From contig NZ_BBME01000009.1 of NCBI RefSeq assembly GCF_000971395.1, positions 310,001 to 374,000 on the forward strand: a stretch of 64,000 nucleotides of DNA, written 5' to 3'. The stretch's first letter is position 1, and every line of letters begins with the position of its first letter. Of this stretch, positions 50,009 to 58,754 are shown in pieces. The notes under the pieces were generated by a model that was not told the origin of the DNA, searched no databases, and saw only the letters and a list, made by a program, of their open reading frames with translations. A program made the position numbers and the translations under genes. Source of the DNA: Demequina iriomotensis. Its GTDB lineage: Bacteria > Actinomycetota > Actinomycetes > Actinomycetales > Demequinaceae.

Positions 50009-50464
50009 CTAGCGTCGCGCCTCGAAGAACTCCGCGAGCAGCGCGGCGCTCTCCGCCGCGCGCACGCCCGCGACGACCTCGACCTTGGAGCCGATGCGTG
50101 CATCGCGCACCACGTCCCACTGCGAGCCGGTCGCGCCGGCCTTCGGGTCCCACGCGCCCAGGACCAGGCGCGGGATCCGGGACTGCAGGATCGCGCCGGC
50201 GCACATGAGGCACGGCTCGAGCGTCACCACCAGGGTGCAGCCGTCGAGGCGCCAGGTTCCCAGGGACGATGCGGCGGCGCGGATCGCGACCACCTCGGCG
50301 TGGGCGGAGGGGTCGCCCGCGACCTCGCGGAGGTTGCGGCCCGCCCCGACGACCTCGCCGGACGGGGAGAGGACCACGGCGCCGACCGGGACGTCCCCGG
50401 CCCCGCCCGCGAGGCGGGCCTGCGCGAGGGCCTCGCCCATCGCATCGTCCCACCGCCCGCTCAC
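50009..50464 (-). CDS. tadA: tRNA-adenosine(34) deaminase
   Basis: This 151-residue protein has the zinc deaminase signature: HAEVVAIR (His ligand and catalytic Glu) and PCLMCAGAI (two Cys ligands). The start GAGDVPVGAVVLSPSGEVVG is typical of TadA, which converts A34 of tRNA-Arg to inosine in the cytoplasm. GTG 50464 is the start. It abuts the FUSC gene with no gap. A free nucleoside deaminase is less likely given the AILQSRIPRLVLGAWDPKAG segment. Confidence 0.9.
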   Translation of the reverse strand: MSGRWDDAMGEALAQARLAGGAGDVPVGAVVLSPSGEVVGAGRNLREVAGDPSAHAEVVAIRAAASSLGTWRLDGCTLVVTLEPCLMCAGAILQSRIPRLVLGAWDPKAGATGSQWDVVRDARIGSKVEVVAGVRAAESAALLAEFFEARR

Positions 50465-50514
50465 GTCGCCAGGCTACCGGCGCAAGGTCCCCTGTCGAGG
50501 GTGGCGGCGCGCGA

Positions 50515-50520
50515 TAGTCT
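50515..50520 (+). promoter_or_regulatory. -10 box for leaderless upp
   Basis: TAGTCT is followed by six bases and ATG 50527, the same leaderless spacing seen within the element and at 51992. Confidence 0.65.
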
Positions 50521-50526
50521 CGGACC

Positions 50527-51168
50527 ATGCAGCTGCACGTCGCGGACCATCCGCTCATCCGTCACAAGGTCACCGTCCTGCGCGACAAGCGGACCCCGTC
50601 GCCGACGTTCCGTCTGCTGGTCGACGAGCTCGTGACGCTGCTCGCCTACGAGGCCACGCGCGACGTCCGCGTCGAGGAGTGCGAGGTCGAGACGCCCCTG
50701 GTGGCGACCACCGGCACCAAGATCGCGGACCCGGCGCCGATCATCGTGCCGATCCTGCGCGCGGGACTGGGCATGCTCGACGGCATGACCCGCCTGCTCC
50801 CCAGCGCCGAGGTCGGGTTCCTGGGCCTCAAGCGCGACGAGGAGACCCTCGAGGCGATCACCTACGCCAACCGCCTGCCCGACGACCTCACGGGCCGTCA
50901 GGTGTTCCTCATCGACCCGATGCTCGCGACCGGCGGCTCGCTGGTCATGGCCATCGAGTACGTGCTCGAGCGCGGCGCGACCGACGTCACGTGCGTGTGC
51001 CTGCTCGCGGCGCCCGAGGGCATCGCCCACGTCCAGGAGAAGGTCGGCGACCGTGCCGACGTCTCCGTGGTGGTCGCGCAGGTCGACGAGAAGCTCAACG
51101 AGGTCGGCTACATCGTCCCCGGGCTGGGCGACGCGGGCGATCGCCTCTACGGCATCGTCGACCTGTAG
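50527..51168 (+). CDS. upp: uracil phosphoribosyltransferase
   Basis: This 213-residue protein matches UPRTase throughout: [34 protein letters not shown] and the PRPP-binding loop DPMLATGGS. It ends [15 protein letters not shown]. It salvages uracil to UMP using PRPP. Length is standard. It is divergent from tadA and appears to be transcribed alone from a leaderless promoter. Confidence 0.96.
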   Translation: MQLHVADHPLIRHKVTVLRDKRTPSPTFRLLVDELVTLLAYEATRDVRVEECEVETPLVATTGTKIADPAPIIVPILRAGLGMLDGMTRLLPSAEVGFLGLKRDEETLEAITYANRLPDDLTGRQVFLIDPMLATGGSLVMAIEYVLERGATDVTCVCLLAAPEGIAHVQEKVGDRADVSVVVAQVDEKLNEVGYIVPGLGDAGDRLYGIVDL

Positions 51169-51282
51169 CGGGTCGCGTCCCGCAGGCAGCGCGCCGCCGC
51201 GGGGCGCGTGCGGGCGGGAACGCGTGAGCGCTCCGAGACGTTCGGCCTCAGCCCGACGCCCGCCCACGCCAGGAGCTCTCCG

Positions 51283-51936
51283 ATGACCGCCTCGCCCCTC
51301 TCCGCCGTCGCCACGCTCCCGCCGCTCGCGCGCCAGGCGGAGCTGCTCATCGACCGAGGCCTCGCGGCTCTCGCGGGGATCTCGCCGGATCAGCTGCGAG
51401 CGGTGGCACGGGACGATGCGGGTGACGGCCTGCTGGTGGTGTCGCCGGCCGCGCTGCCTCCGTCGGCGCTCGCGCCGCACCTGCGCCTCGGCGACCGAGC
51501 CGGCTTCGTGGTGACGGACATGACCGACGTCGACGAGTTCGCCCCCATCGGCGGGGTCGAGGTGCCTGAGGCGCTTGCCTACGTGCTGCGCGGGATCGAT
51601 CGCGGCGACGAGATGGCGAACTGGTCGCCCGACGAGGCGCTGCCCGCGATCGTGGGTGCCGGGCGCACGCCGCTCACGCTGGCCGAGGGCATCCACTGGG
51701 TGCTGCAGCAGCCGAACGCGCTCGAACGCAACCGCTGCTTCATGACCATCGGCTCGCGCAAGCCGAAGGTGCGCGGCGGGCTCGACTCGCGCACGCCGGC
51801 GCTGTGGATCAGCAACGGCACGGGTCGGGACGGCGCCGCCAACCGCCACGCGCCCAAGGTCGGCTGGTGCTGGGCGGGGAACCGCCACACGTGGCTGGGC
51901 TTCGCGTCGGCGGCGTCCCGCGAACCGCTCGGCTGA
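51283..51936 (+). CDS. DUF5701 family protein
   Basis: This 217-residue protein starts at ATG 51283 (AGGAG site). It ends GWCWAGNRHTWLGFASAASR, a highly characteristic C-terminus of DUF5701, with LTLAEGIHWVLQQPNALERN and TPALWISNGTGRDGAANRHA before it. The family is confined to actinobacteria and has no assigned function. Trp- and Asn-rich loops suggest a binding site. It lies alone between upp and the LacI gene. Confidence 0.82.
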   Translation: MTASPLSAVATLPPLARQAELLIDRGLAALAGISPDQLRAVARDDAGDGLLVVSPAALPPSALAPHLRLGDRAGFVVTDMTDVDEFAPIGGVEVPEALAYVLRGIDRGDEMANWSPDEALPAIVGAGRTPLTLAEGIHWVLQQPNALERNRCFMTIGSRKPKVRGGLDSRTPALWISNGTGRDGAANRHAPKVGWCWAGNRHTWLGFASAASREPLG

Positions 51937-51977
51937 CGCCGCCGCGTCGCGCTTCTGCGCGCCCGCTTGCGTGGTCA

Positions 51978-51991
51978 TGCAAGTTCTTGCG
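51978..51991. promoter_or_regulatory. operator-like inverted repeat upstream of LacI gene
   Basis: TGCAAG-TT-CTTGCG lies 12 bases before the LacI start and overlaps its promoter. Additional CTTGCG copies are close by (51965 and 51996). The same half-site occurs before the GH13 gene, so autoregulation is likely. Confidence 0.65.
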
Positions 51992-51997
51992 TAGGCT
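51992..51997 (+). promoter_or_regulatory. -10 box for leaderless LacI gene
   Basis: TAGGCT lies six bases before ATG 52004. No ribosome site is present, consistent with a leaderless transcript. Confidence 0.65.
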
Positions 51998-52003
51998 TGC
52001 GTC

Positions 52004-53014
52004 ATGTCGAAGAGGCTCAGCGAGGTGGCGCGCAAGGTCGGCGTGAGCGAGGCCACGGTGAGCCGGGTTCTCAACGACAAGCCCGGGGTCTCCGAGGCCA
52101 CGCGTCAGGCCGTGCTGACCGCGCTCGACGTCCTCGGCTACGAGCGCCCCACCAAGCTCCGCGGGGAGCGGGCCCGCCTCGTCGGGCTGGTGCTCCCCGA
52201 GCTGCAGAACCCGATCTTCCCCGCGCTCGCCGAGATCATCGGCGGCGCCCTCGCGCAGAACGGGTACACGCCCCTGCTGTGCACCCAGAACGCTGGCGGG
52301 ATCACCGAGTCCGACTATGTGGACCTGCTGCTCGCTCAGCAGGTGAGCGGCGTGATCTTCCTCGGCGGCAACTACACCGAGTCCGATGCGCCGCACGCGC
52401 ACTACGCCCGCCTGGCGCAGGTCAACCTGCCCACCGTCCTGGTGAGCGCGCCGGTGCCCGAGCTCGACTTCGCCACCGTGTCGACGGACGACGGCTTCGC
52501 GGCCGAGCAGGCGATCCTCCATCTCCACCAGCTGGGTCACCGCCGGATCGGCCTGCTGCTGGGCCCCGCCGGCCACCAGCCCTCGCGGCGCAAGCTCGAG
52601 GGCGCCCGTCGGGTGCTGGAGCGAGTCGGGCTCGAGCTCGATCCCGCGCTTGTCGTGCACGGGCTGTACTCGATCGAGTCGGGACAGGCAGGAGCGACGC
52701 GGCTGCTCGCCGCCGGTGCGACCGCGCTCGTGTGCGCCTCCGATCCGCTCGCCCTCGGCGCCATCCGTGCCGCCCGCCGCGCGGGGCTCGTGGTCCCCAC
52801 GGATGTGTCCGTCATCGGCTTCGACGACTCGGCGCTCATGGCGTTCACCGAGCCGCCGCTCACGACGGTGCGCCAGCCCATCGACGCGATGGGCCGCGCG
52901 GTGATCGACATGCTGCTCGGCCAGATCGCGGGCACCGCGCAGCCCGGGGACGAGCTGCTCTTCGAGCCCGAGCTGGTGCTGCGCGCGTCGACCGGTCCGG
53001 TGCGCGCGGCCTGA
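52004..53014 (+). CDS. LacI-family regulator of the alpha-glucoside operon
   Basis: This 336-residue repressor has the helix-turn-helix LSEVARKVGVSEATVSRVLN, hinge region and effector domain ending ADVSVIGFDDSALMAFTEPP-like sequence and TTVRQPIDAMGR. It belongs to the maltose/alpha-glucoside subgroup by order and neighbours. CTTGCG-type half-sites occur before its own gene and before the GH13 gene. It should release DNA when an alpha-glucoside binds. Confidence 0.92.
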   Translation: MSKRLSEVARKVGVSEATVSRVLNDKPGVSEATRQAVLTALDVLGYERPTKLRGERARLVGLVLPELQNPIFPALAEIIGGALAQNGYTPLLCTQNAGGITESDYVDLLLAQQVSGVIFLGGNYTESDAPHAHYARLAQVNLPTVLVSAPVPELDFATVSTDDGFAAEQAILHLHQLGHRRIGLLLGPAGHQPSRRKLEGARRVLERVGLELDPALVVHGLYSIESGQAGATRLLAAGATALVCASDPLALGAIRAARRAGLVVPTDVSVIGFDDSALMAFTEPPLTTVRQPIDAMGRAVIDMLLGQIAGTAQPGDELLFEPELVLRASTGPVRAA

Positions 53015-53170
53015 GACGCGGGCCGCTTCCCGGCCGCGCGCTGGAACGTCCTCGGTCCCGCCGTGGGACGGCGCCGCGGGATCCAGGCGCGATTCGACCC
53101 TCATGTCCGCCGGAACCGTCATGCCAGCGGTGATGCTCGCGCGGCGTCCGCGAGTCTGGCCGCACCCTCG

Positions 53171-53229
53171 TTACCGAATCGCAATCTTTCTCTAGGTTGT
53201 TAAAATCTTGCGTTGATCTGCTCGCAAAG
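53171..53229 (+). promoter_or_regulatory. promoter and operator of the GH13/ABC operon
   Basis: TTACCG and TAGGTT (53171 and 53193) are 16 bases apart and can serve as -35 and -10. Just downstream, CTTGCG (53207-53212) and CGCAAAG (53223-53229) form an inverted repeat with a 10-base spacer, the same half-site as at 51978. Repressor bound here would block transcription start. Confidence 0.6.
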
Positions 53230-53273
53230 TTACGGTTGCCATAGTCCCGATCGATGACGATGCAAGGAGCGAC

Positions 53274-54968
53274 GTGGACAACGACGTCCTGAGCCCCGCC
53301 GAGCCGCGAGCCGCGGCCCGCGACACCGCGCCCGACCACGCATGGTGGCGGTCCGCCGTCATCTACCAGGTGTACGTGCGGTCCTTCGCGGACGGCGACG
53401 GGGACGGCACCGGGGACCTCGCCGGGGTCCGGGCCCGGCTGCCGTACCTCGCGCAGCTCGGCGTCGACGCGCTGTGGTTCAACCCCTGGTATCCCAGCCC
53501 GATGGCCGACGGGGGCTACGACGTCGCCGACTACCGCGGCATCCATCCGATGTTCGGCACCCTCGAGGAGGCCGAGGCGCTGATCAGCGAGGCGCTCGCG
53601 CTGGGGATCCGCACCATCGTGGACATCGTCCCCAACCACGTGAGCGACCGTCACCCGTGGTTCCAGGCGGCGCTCGCCGCGGGTCCCGGCAGCCCCGAGC
53701 GCGAGCGGTTCTGGTTCCACCCCGGCGGCGGCGAGCATGGCGAGCTCGCCCCCACCGACTGGGTCTCCAGCTTCCAGGGCTCGACATGGACCCGCACCGT
53801 CGACCCGGACGGCACCCCGGGGGACTGGTACCTGCACCTCTTCACGCCGGAGCAGCCCGACCTCAACTGGAACCACCCGGACGTGCGCGCGGAGCACGAG
53901 GACGTGCTGCGGTTCTGGTTCGACCGCGGCGTCGCCGGCGTGCGCATCGACTCGGCCGCCCTCCCCGTCAAGGACGAGGCCCTGCCGATGCTCCCCGAGG
54001 AGCCGGCGCCCGGCCAGCACCCACACGTCGACCGCGACGAGATCCATGACATCTACCGGGCATGGCGCGCGATCGCGGACTCCTACGACGAGCCTCGCGT
54101 GCTGGTGGGCGAGGTCTGGCTCGAGGACGCCGCGCGGTTCGCGCGCTACCTGCGGCCGGACGAGATGCACACGGCCTTCAACTTCGACTTCATGACGCAG
54201 CCCTGGGACGCCGCGGCCATGCGTCGCTCCATCGCCCGCACGCTCGCCGAGCACGCCCCGGTCGGCGCCCCCGCGACCTGGGTGCTGTCCAACCACGACA
54301 TCACGCGCCCGGTCACGCGCTACGGCCGCGAGGACACGGGCTTCGCCTTCGACCGCAAGCGCTTCGGCACCCCGACCGACCTCGCGCTCGGCACGCGGCG
54401 TGCCCGCGCCGCCGCGCTGCTCACCGCCGCGCTGCCCGGGTGCCTGTACCTGTACCAGGGCGATGAGCTGGGCCTGCCCGAGGCCGAGCTGCCACGCGAC
54501 GTCATCGAGGACCCCATGCACTTCCGCTCGGGCGGGGTCGATCCGGGCCGCGACGGCTGTCGCGTCCCGCTGCCGTGGAGCGACCACGGCGCCTCGCTCG
54601 GCTTCGGCGGGGACGATGCGGCGGAGCCCTGGCTCCCGCAGCCGGCGGCCTTCGCGCCGCTCGCCGTCGAGCGCCAGGCGGCCGATGCGTCGTCGATGCT
54701 CGCGCTCTACCGCGCGGCGCTGCGGCTCCGTCGCGAGGACGACGGCCTCCGCGACGGCGTCCTCGCGTGGCTCGACGCACCGGGCGACGTGATCGCGTTC
54801 CGGCGCGGCGCATCGTTCGCCTCCGTCACCAACCTCGGCGGCGCGCCGGTCGCGCTGCCGGCCCACACGGAGGTCCTGCTCGCGAGCGCCCCGCTCGCCG
54901 GCGGGATGCTCCCCCCGGACTCCACCGCCTGGCTCACCGTCGAGCCCGCCGGTGAGGAGAGCGCCTGA
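53274..54968 (+). CDS. GH13 alpha-glucosidase-like enzyme
   Basis: This 564-residue protein starts at GTG 53274. GH13 regions are clear: VDIVPNHVSD (region I), GVRIDSAALP with the nucleophile Asp (II), VGEVWLEDA with the acid Glu (III), and LSNHDITRP with the transition-state Asp (IV). The start AVIYQVYVRSFADGDGDGTG is typical of oligo-1,6- and alpha-glucosidases. No signal peptide is present, so it hydrolyses imported alpha-glucosides in the cytoplasm. It leads an operon with an ABC importer and is controlled by the LacI upstream. Confidence 0.93.
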   Translation: MDNDVLSPAEPRAAARDTAPDHAWWRSAVIYQVYVRSFADGDGDGTGDLAGVRARLPYLAQLGVDALWFNPWYPSPMADGGYDVADYRGIHPMFGTLEEAEALISEALALGIRTIVDIVPNHVSDRHPWFQAALAAGPGSPERERFWFHPGGGEHGELAPTDWVSSFQGSTWTRTVDPDGTPGDWYLHLFTPEQPDLNWNHPDVRAEHEDVLRFWFDRGVAGVRIDSAALPVKDEALPMLPEEPAPGQHPHVDRDEIHDIYRAWRAIADSYDEPRVLVGEVWLEDAARFARYLRPDEMHTAFNFDFMTQPWDAAAMRRSIARTLAEHAPVGAPATWVLSNHDITRPVTRYGREDTGFAFDRKRFGTPTDLALGTRRARAAALLTAALPGCLYLYQGDELGLPEAELPRDVIEDPMHFRSGGVDPGRDGCRVPLPWSDHGASLGFGGDDAAEPWLPQPAAFAPLAVERQAADASSMLALYRAALRLRREDDGLRDGVLAWLDAPGDVIAFRRGASFASVTNLGGAPVALPAHTEVLLASAPLAGGMLPPDSTAWLTVEPAGEESA

Positions 54969-55000
54969 CGGCGCCGACACCTGAGATAAGGAGAAAGACA

Positions 55001-56392
55001 ATGATGTCGATCGGTCGCAGGACCACGGTCGCGGGCGTCTCGCTCGCGGCCGGGGCGATGCTCCTCACGGCGTGCTCGTCGGGGGAGGGCGGCGAGACCG
55101 CCAGCTCGTCGGACGCGGGAGGCTCGACGATCGAGCTCCGCGTCGCCACCTTCCCGCCCGGCGCCGACGCCGCGGCGTACGAGGCGTTCGCCACCCAGGA
55201 GGCGCAGTTCGAGGAGGCCAACCCGGACATCGACGTCATCGGCGTCGAGTACGAGTGGACCGGCCCCACCTTCGCCGTGCAGCTCGCGGGAGGCAGCCTC
55301 CCGGACGTCTTCACCGTGCCGTTCACGGACTCGAAGACGCTCCTCGAGAACGGCCAGCTCATGGACGTGACCGACGAGATCGAGGCGCTCGGCTACACCG
55401 ACTCCTTTAACCCCGTCATCCTCGACGGCGTCACCGGTGCCGACGGCCACGTCTACGGCTTCCCGCGCCAGGCGTACGCGATGGGCCTGCACTACAACCG
55501 TGCGCTCTTCGAGGACGCGGGCCTCGACCCGGACGACCCGCCCGCGACGTGGGACGAGGTCCGCGAGGCGGCGAAGGCGATCACCGAGGCCACCGGCAAG
55601 GCCGGCTACGCGCAGATGGCGATCAACAACACGGGCGGCTGGCAGCTCACCGCCCAGACGGTCGCGCGCGGCGGCCGCACGCAGGTGGATGACGGCGACG
55701 GTACCTACACCTCGACCATCAACAACGCCGGCACCAAGGCGACGCTCCAGTTCCTGCACGACGTCACGTGGGTCGACGACGCCTTCGGCTACAAGGTGGA
55801 CCTCGACTGGGGCACCATCAACCAGGAGTTCGCGGCCGGCAACATCGGCATGTACACGTCCGGCTCGGACGTCTACACCGCGCTGGTGCGCGACTTCGGC
55901 ATGGATCCCGACCAGTACGGGCTCACGGTCATGCCCCTCGAGGGCGAGGAGCCGGGCACGCTCGGCGGCGGCGACATCGCCGTGGTGAGCCCGACGGTCG
56001 ACGACGCGACCAAGGCCGCGGCCGTGAAGTGGATCGACTGGTACTACATGCAGAAGCTCATGAACGAGGACGCGGCCGTGGCCGACGCCCAGGCGCTCGC
56101 GGCGGCCGACCAGGCCGTCGGAACGCCGGTGCTGCCCGTCCTCAGCCGCGAGCTGTACGAGCAGTCGCAGGAGTGGATCGCGGACTACGTCAACGTGCCC
56201 GTCGACCAGATGGCTCCGTTCACCGACCGGATCTGGGACCAGACCCCGGTAGGCGAGCCGAAGGGCAAGACGCAGGAGATCTACGCCCTGCTCGACCCCG
56301 TGGTGCAGGCCGTCCTCACCGACGAGGACGCGGACATCGACGCCCTGCTCACGCAGGCCGACGTCGACGCCCAGGCGCTGCTCGACCAGTGA
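55001..56392 (+). CDS. ABC transporter sugar-binding lipoprotein
   Basis: This 463-residue protein has a lipoprotein signal peptide (TTVAGVSLAAGAMLLTACSS) with Cys as lipid anchor. It then has a family 1 extracellular solute-binding fold (VIGVEYEWTGPTFAVQLAGG, LPDVFTVPFTD, ALFEDAGLDPDDPPATWDEV). AAGGAGAAAGACA precedes the ATG. It should capture maltose- or trehalose-type oligosaccharides outside the cell and deliver them to the two permeases that follow. Confidence 0.93.
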   Translation: MMSIGRRTTVAGVSLAAGAMLLTACSSGEGGETASSSDAGGSTIELRVATFPPGADAAAYEAFATQEAQFEEANPDIDVIGVEYEWTGPTFAVQLAGGSLPDVFTVPFTDSKTLLENGQLMDVTDEIEALGYTDSFNPVILDGVTGADGHVYGFPRQAYAMGLHYNRALFEDAGLDPDDPPATWDEVREAAKAITEATGKAGYAQMAINNTGGWQLTAQTVARGGRTQVDDGDGTYTSTINNAGTKATLQFLHDVTWVDDAFGYKVDLDWGTINQEFAAGNIGMYTSGSDVYTALVRDFGMDPDQYGLTVMPLEGEEPGTLGGGDIAVVSPTVDDATKAAAVKWIDWYYMQKLMNEDAAVADAQALAAADQAVGTPVLPVLSRELYEQSQEWIADYVNVPVDQMAPFTDRIWDQTPVGEPKGKTQEIYALLDPVVQAVLTDEDADIDALLTQADVDAQALLDQ

Positions 56393-56450
56393 CACGCCGC
56401 GGCGGGTGCGGGCCCCAGGTCCGCACCCGCCGCCTCCACGGAGGACACCG

Positions 56451-57395
56451 ATGACCCTCGCCTCTCCCGACCGCCGCCGTCCCGACGCACCGTCGCGTCG
56501 CGGCACGCCGCTGACCTGGCTGCGCTCCGGCGGTCTCACCAGGCTCGCGTTCGCGCTGCCGATGATCCTGGTGTTCGCGATCTTCAGCTGGACGCCCATC
56601 GTGCGCTCCGTGGTGATGAGCTTCCAGAGGACCAACCTGCTTACCCCGGCCGAGTGGGTGGGCCTCGACAACTTCGAGGCCGTCCTGAACGACCCGCTGC
56701 TGGGCACGGCGGTGGTCAACACGCTGTACTTCGCGGCGCTCGCGCTGGTGATGGGATTTCCCATCCCGATCCTCATGGCGGTGCTCATGAGCGAGGTCAA
56801 GCGCGGCAAGGGGATCTACTCCGCGCTCGCGTACCTGCCCGTGGTGGTGCCGCCCGTCGTGGCCGTGCTGCTGTGGAAGGTGTTCTACGACGCCTCGCCT
56901 GACGGCGTCTTCAACACGATGCTCGGGTGGTTCGGGATCGGGCCGCAACCCTGGCTGCAGAGCCCCGACATGGCGATGCCCTCGCTCGTCATCGAGGCGA
57001 CGTGGGCGGCCGCGGGAGGGTCGATCATCATCTACCTCGCCGCGCTGCTCTCGGTGCCGCCGGAGCTCTACGACGCCGCCGAGGTCGACGGGGCGAGCAT
57101 CTGGCGCAAGGCCTGGCACGTCACGCTGCCGCAGCTGCGCGGGGTCATCTTCGTCATGCTCATCCTGCAGATCCTCGCGACCGCGCAGATCTTCCTCGAG
57201 CCGTTCCTCTTCACGGGCGGCGGGCCCAACAACTCGACCGTGACGGTGCTGCTCCTCATCTACCGCTACGCGTTCCAGAACTCGCTGGGCGGCAACTACG
57301 GCATGGCGACGGCGCTGTCCGTCATGCTCGCGCTGTTCCTCGCGGTGCTGAGCTTCGTCTACTTCCGCCTCACCAACCGCTGGAGCCAGTCATGA
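56451..57395 (+). CDS. ABC sugar permease, MalF-type
   Basis: This 314-residue inner-membrane protein has six hydrophobic helices and the EAA loop (LYDAAEVDGASIWRKAWHVT then LPQLRG), which docks to the ATPase. A GGAGG site precedes ATG 56451. It forms a heterodimer with the next permease. No ATPase gene is in the operon, so it probably uses a shared ATPase of the MsiK type encoded elsewhere. Confidence 0.93.
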   Translation: MTLASPDRRRPDAPSRRGTPLTWLRSGGLTRLAFALPMILVFAIFSWTPIVRSVVMSFQRTNLLTPAEWVGLDNFEAVLNDPLLGTAVVNTLYFAALALVMGFPIPILMAVLMSEVKRGKGIYSALAYLPVVVPPVVAVLLWKVFYDASPDGVFNTMLGWFGIGPQPWLQSPDMAMPSLVIEATWAAAGGSIIIYLAALLSVPPELYDAAEVDGASIWRKAWHVTLPQLRGVIFVMLILQILATAQIFLEPFLFTGGGPNNSTVTVLLLIYRYAFQNSLGGNYGMATALSVMLALFLAVLSFVYFRLTNRWSQS

Positions 57396-58387
57396 CCGCG
57401 GACACCGTCACCCCCGCCGCCGCGCCGTCCGCGGCGGCGCCCGAGCCCGCCCCCGCATCGTCCCGGCGTCCGCTGCGTCGGCGCCGCACGCCAGCGCTCA
57501 CGGACTCCGAGCGGGGCATCGTGTCGGACTTCGACCGGCGCCAGCCGCGCGTGCGGAGGACGATGCGCGGGGTCCACGTCTTCCTCGCGGTCACCCTGGT
57601 GGCGGCGGGGCTCGGGCCCCTCCTGTGGCTCGCGAAGGCCGCCGTGACGCCCACGCAGGACACGCTGCGCGAGCCGTTCGCGCTCTGGCCGAACGGCATC
57701 GACTGGGAGAACCTGTCGACCGCGTGGAACGACATCCACATCGACCAGTACTTCTTCAACACCATCGTCATCGCCGCGGGGGCGTGGGCCTTCCAGCTGC
57801 TCGTGGCGACCACGGGCGCGTACACGCTGTCGGTGCTGAGGCCCCGGTACGCGAGGGTGCTCAACTCGCTGGTGCTCGCGACGCTGTTCATCCCGTCGGT
57901 GGTGCTCCTGGTGCCGCTGTACCTCACCATCGTCGACCCGCCGCTGCTGGGCCGCGACCACTCGCTGCTCAACAATTACCTGGCCGTGTGGCTGCCGATG
58001 GCGGCCAACGCGTTCAACATCCTGCTGGTGAAGAGGTTCTTCGACAACCTGCCGCGCGAGGTCATCGAGGCCGCGCAGACGGACGGCGCGGGGCCGTTCC
58101 GGCTGTTCTGGTCGATCATCCTGCCGATGTCGCGGCCCATCCTTGGCGTGGTGTCGGTGTTCGCGATCATCGCGGCGTGGAAGGACTTCCTGTGGCCGCT
58201 CCTCGTGCTCCCGGACCCCGCGGTGCAGCCGCTGTCGGTGCGCCTTCCCGCGGTGCAGTCGCAGACGGAGCTCGACGTGTTCCTCGCGGCGCTCGCGATC
58301 GCGACGATCATCCCGATCGCGATGTTCCTGATCTTCCAGCGCGTGTTCCTGCGGTCCGCGGGCCTCGGGGGAGCGGTCAAGGGCTGA
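57392..58387 (+). CDS. ABC sugar permease, MalG-type
   Basis: This 331-residue permease starts within the stop of the previous gene (ATGA). A 70-residue Pro/Arg-rich N-terminal extension, unusual for the family, precedes the first helix (VHVFLAVTLVAAGLGPLLWL). The EAA loop VIEAAQTDGAGPFRLFWSII (then LPMSRP) is intact. It ends the operon. Confidence 0.92.
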   Translation: MTADTVTPAAAPSAAAPEPAPASSRRPLRRRRTPALTDSERGIVSDFDRRQPRVRRTMRGVHVFLAVTLVAAGLGPLLWLAKAAVTPTQDTLREPFALWPNGIDWENLSTAWNDIHIDQYFFNTIVIAAGAWAFQLLVATTGAYTLSVLRPRYARVLNSLVLATLFIPSVVLLVPLYLTIVDPPLLGRDHSLLNNYLAVWLPMAANAFNILLVKRFFDNLPREVIEAAQTDGAGPFRLFWSIILPMSRPILGVVSVFAIIAAWKDFLWPLLVLPDPAVQPLSVRLPAVQSQTELDVFLAALAIATIIPIAMFLIFQRVFLRSAGLGGAVKG

Positions 58388-58395
58388 CCCCGTTT

Positions 58396-58442
58396 ATCTG
58401 ACACCGCCAACGGAGCTGGTCCCGGGCCGGCGGCGTTGTCAG
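58396..58442 (+). terminator. candidate terminator after the sugar operon
   Basis: TCTGACACCGCC and GGCGGCGTTGTCAGA form an imperfect long stem just after the last permease. There is no T-run. Confidence 0.5.
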
Positions 58443-58567
58443 ACCCCCGCGGGAGACTGGTCTCGTGGCCATCCCGGAGCGGCGGAGGAGTTTTCACCAC
58501 GCCGTCGCGCGCCGTCCACACGACACGCCGGGATGTCCACAGCGTTTACACAAGGTTGTCCACATAA

Positions 58568-58640
58568 CCCCAAGATGTAGGGGCTGTTCCAGAAAAACGC
58601 CCCACATCTTGTTGCACCCGGGTGGTGTTCGCATTAGGTT
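58568..58640 (+). promoter_or_regulatory. paired NrdR-type boxes and promoter of the nrd operon
   Basis: Two 16-base sites share the core CAAGATGT in opposite orientation: CCCCAAGATGTAGGGG (58568-58583) and CCCCACATCTTGTTGC (58600-58615). Their centres are 32 bases apart, three helical turns, as is typical for NrdR box pairs. TTGCAC (58612-58617) and TAGGTT (58635-58640) with 17-base spacing form the promoter. The second box overlaps the -35. NrdR would repress when dATP is high. Confidence 0.8.
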
Positions 58641-58754
58641 CGGAGATGCGCCTCGAGGCGGAAGCGCCGGCGGATCTTCCCGGAATCCGCGGCTGCCCGA
58701 GCGCTTAGTCCCAATCATCCGACGCGGGCCGGGGAGGGCCGCGGGGGGAGCATC

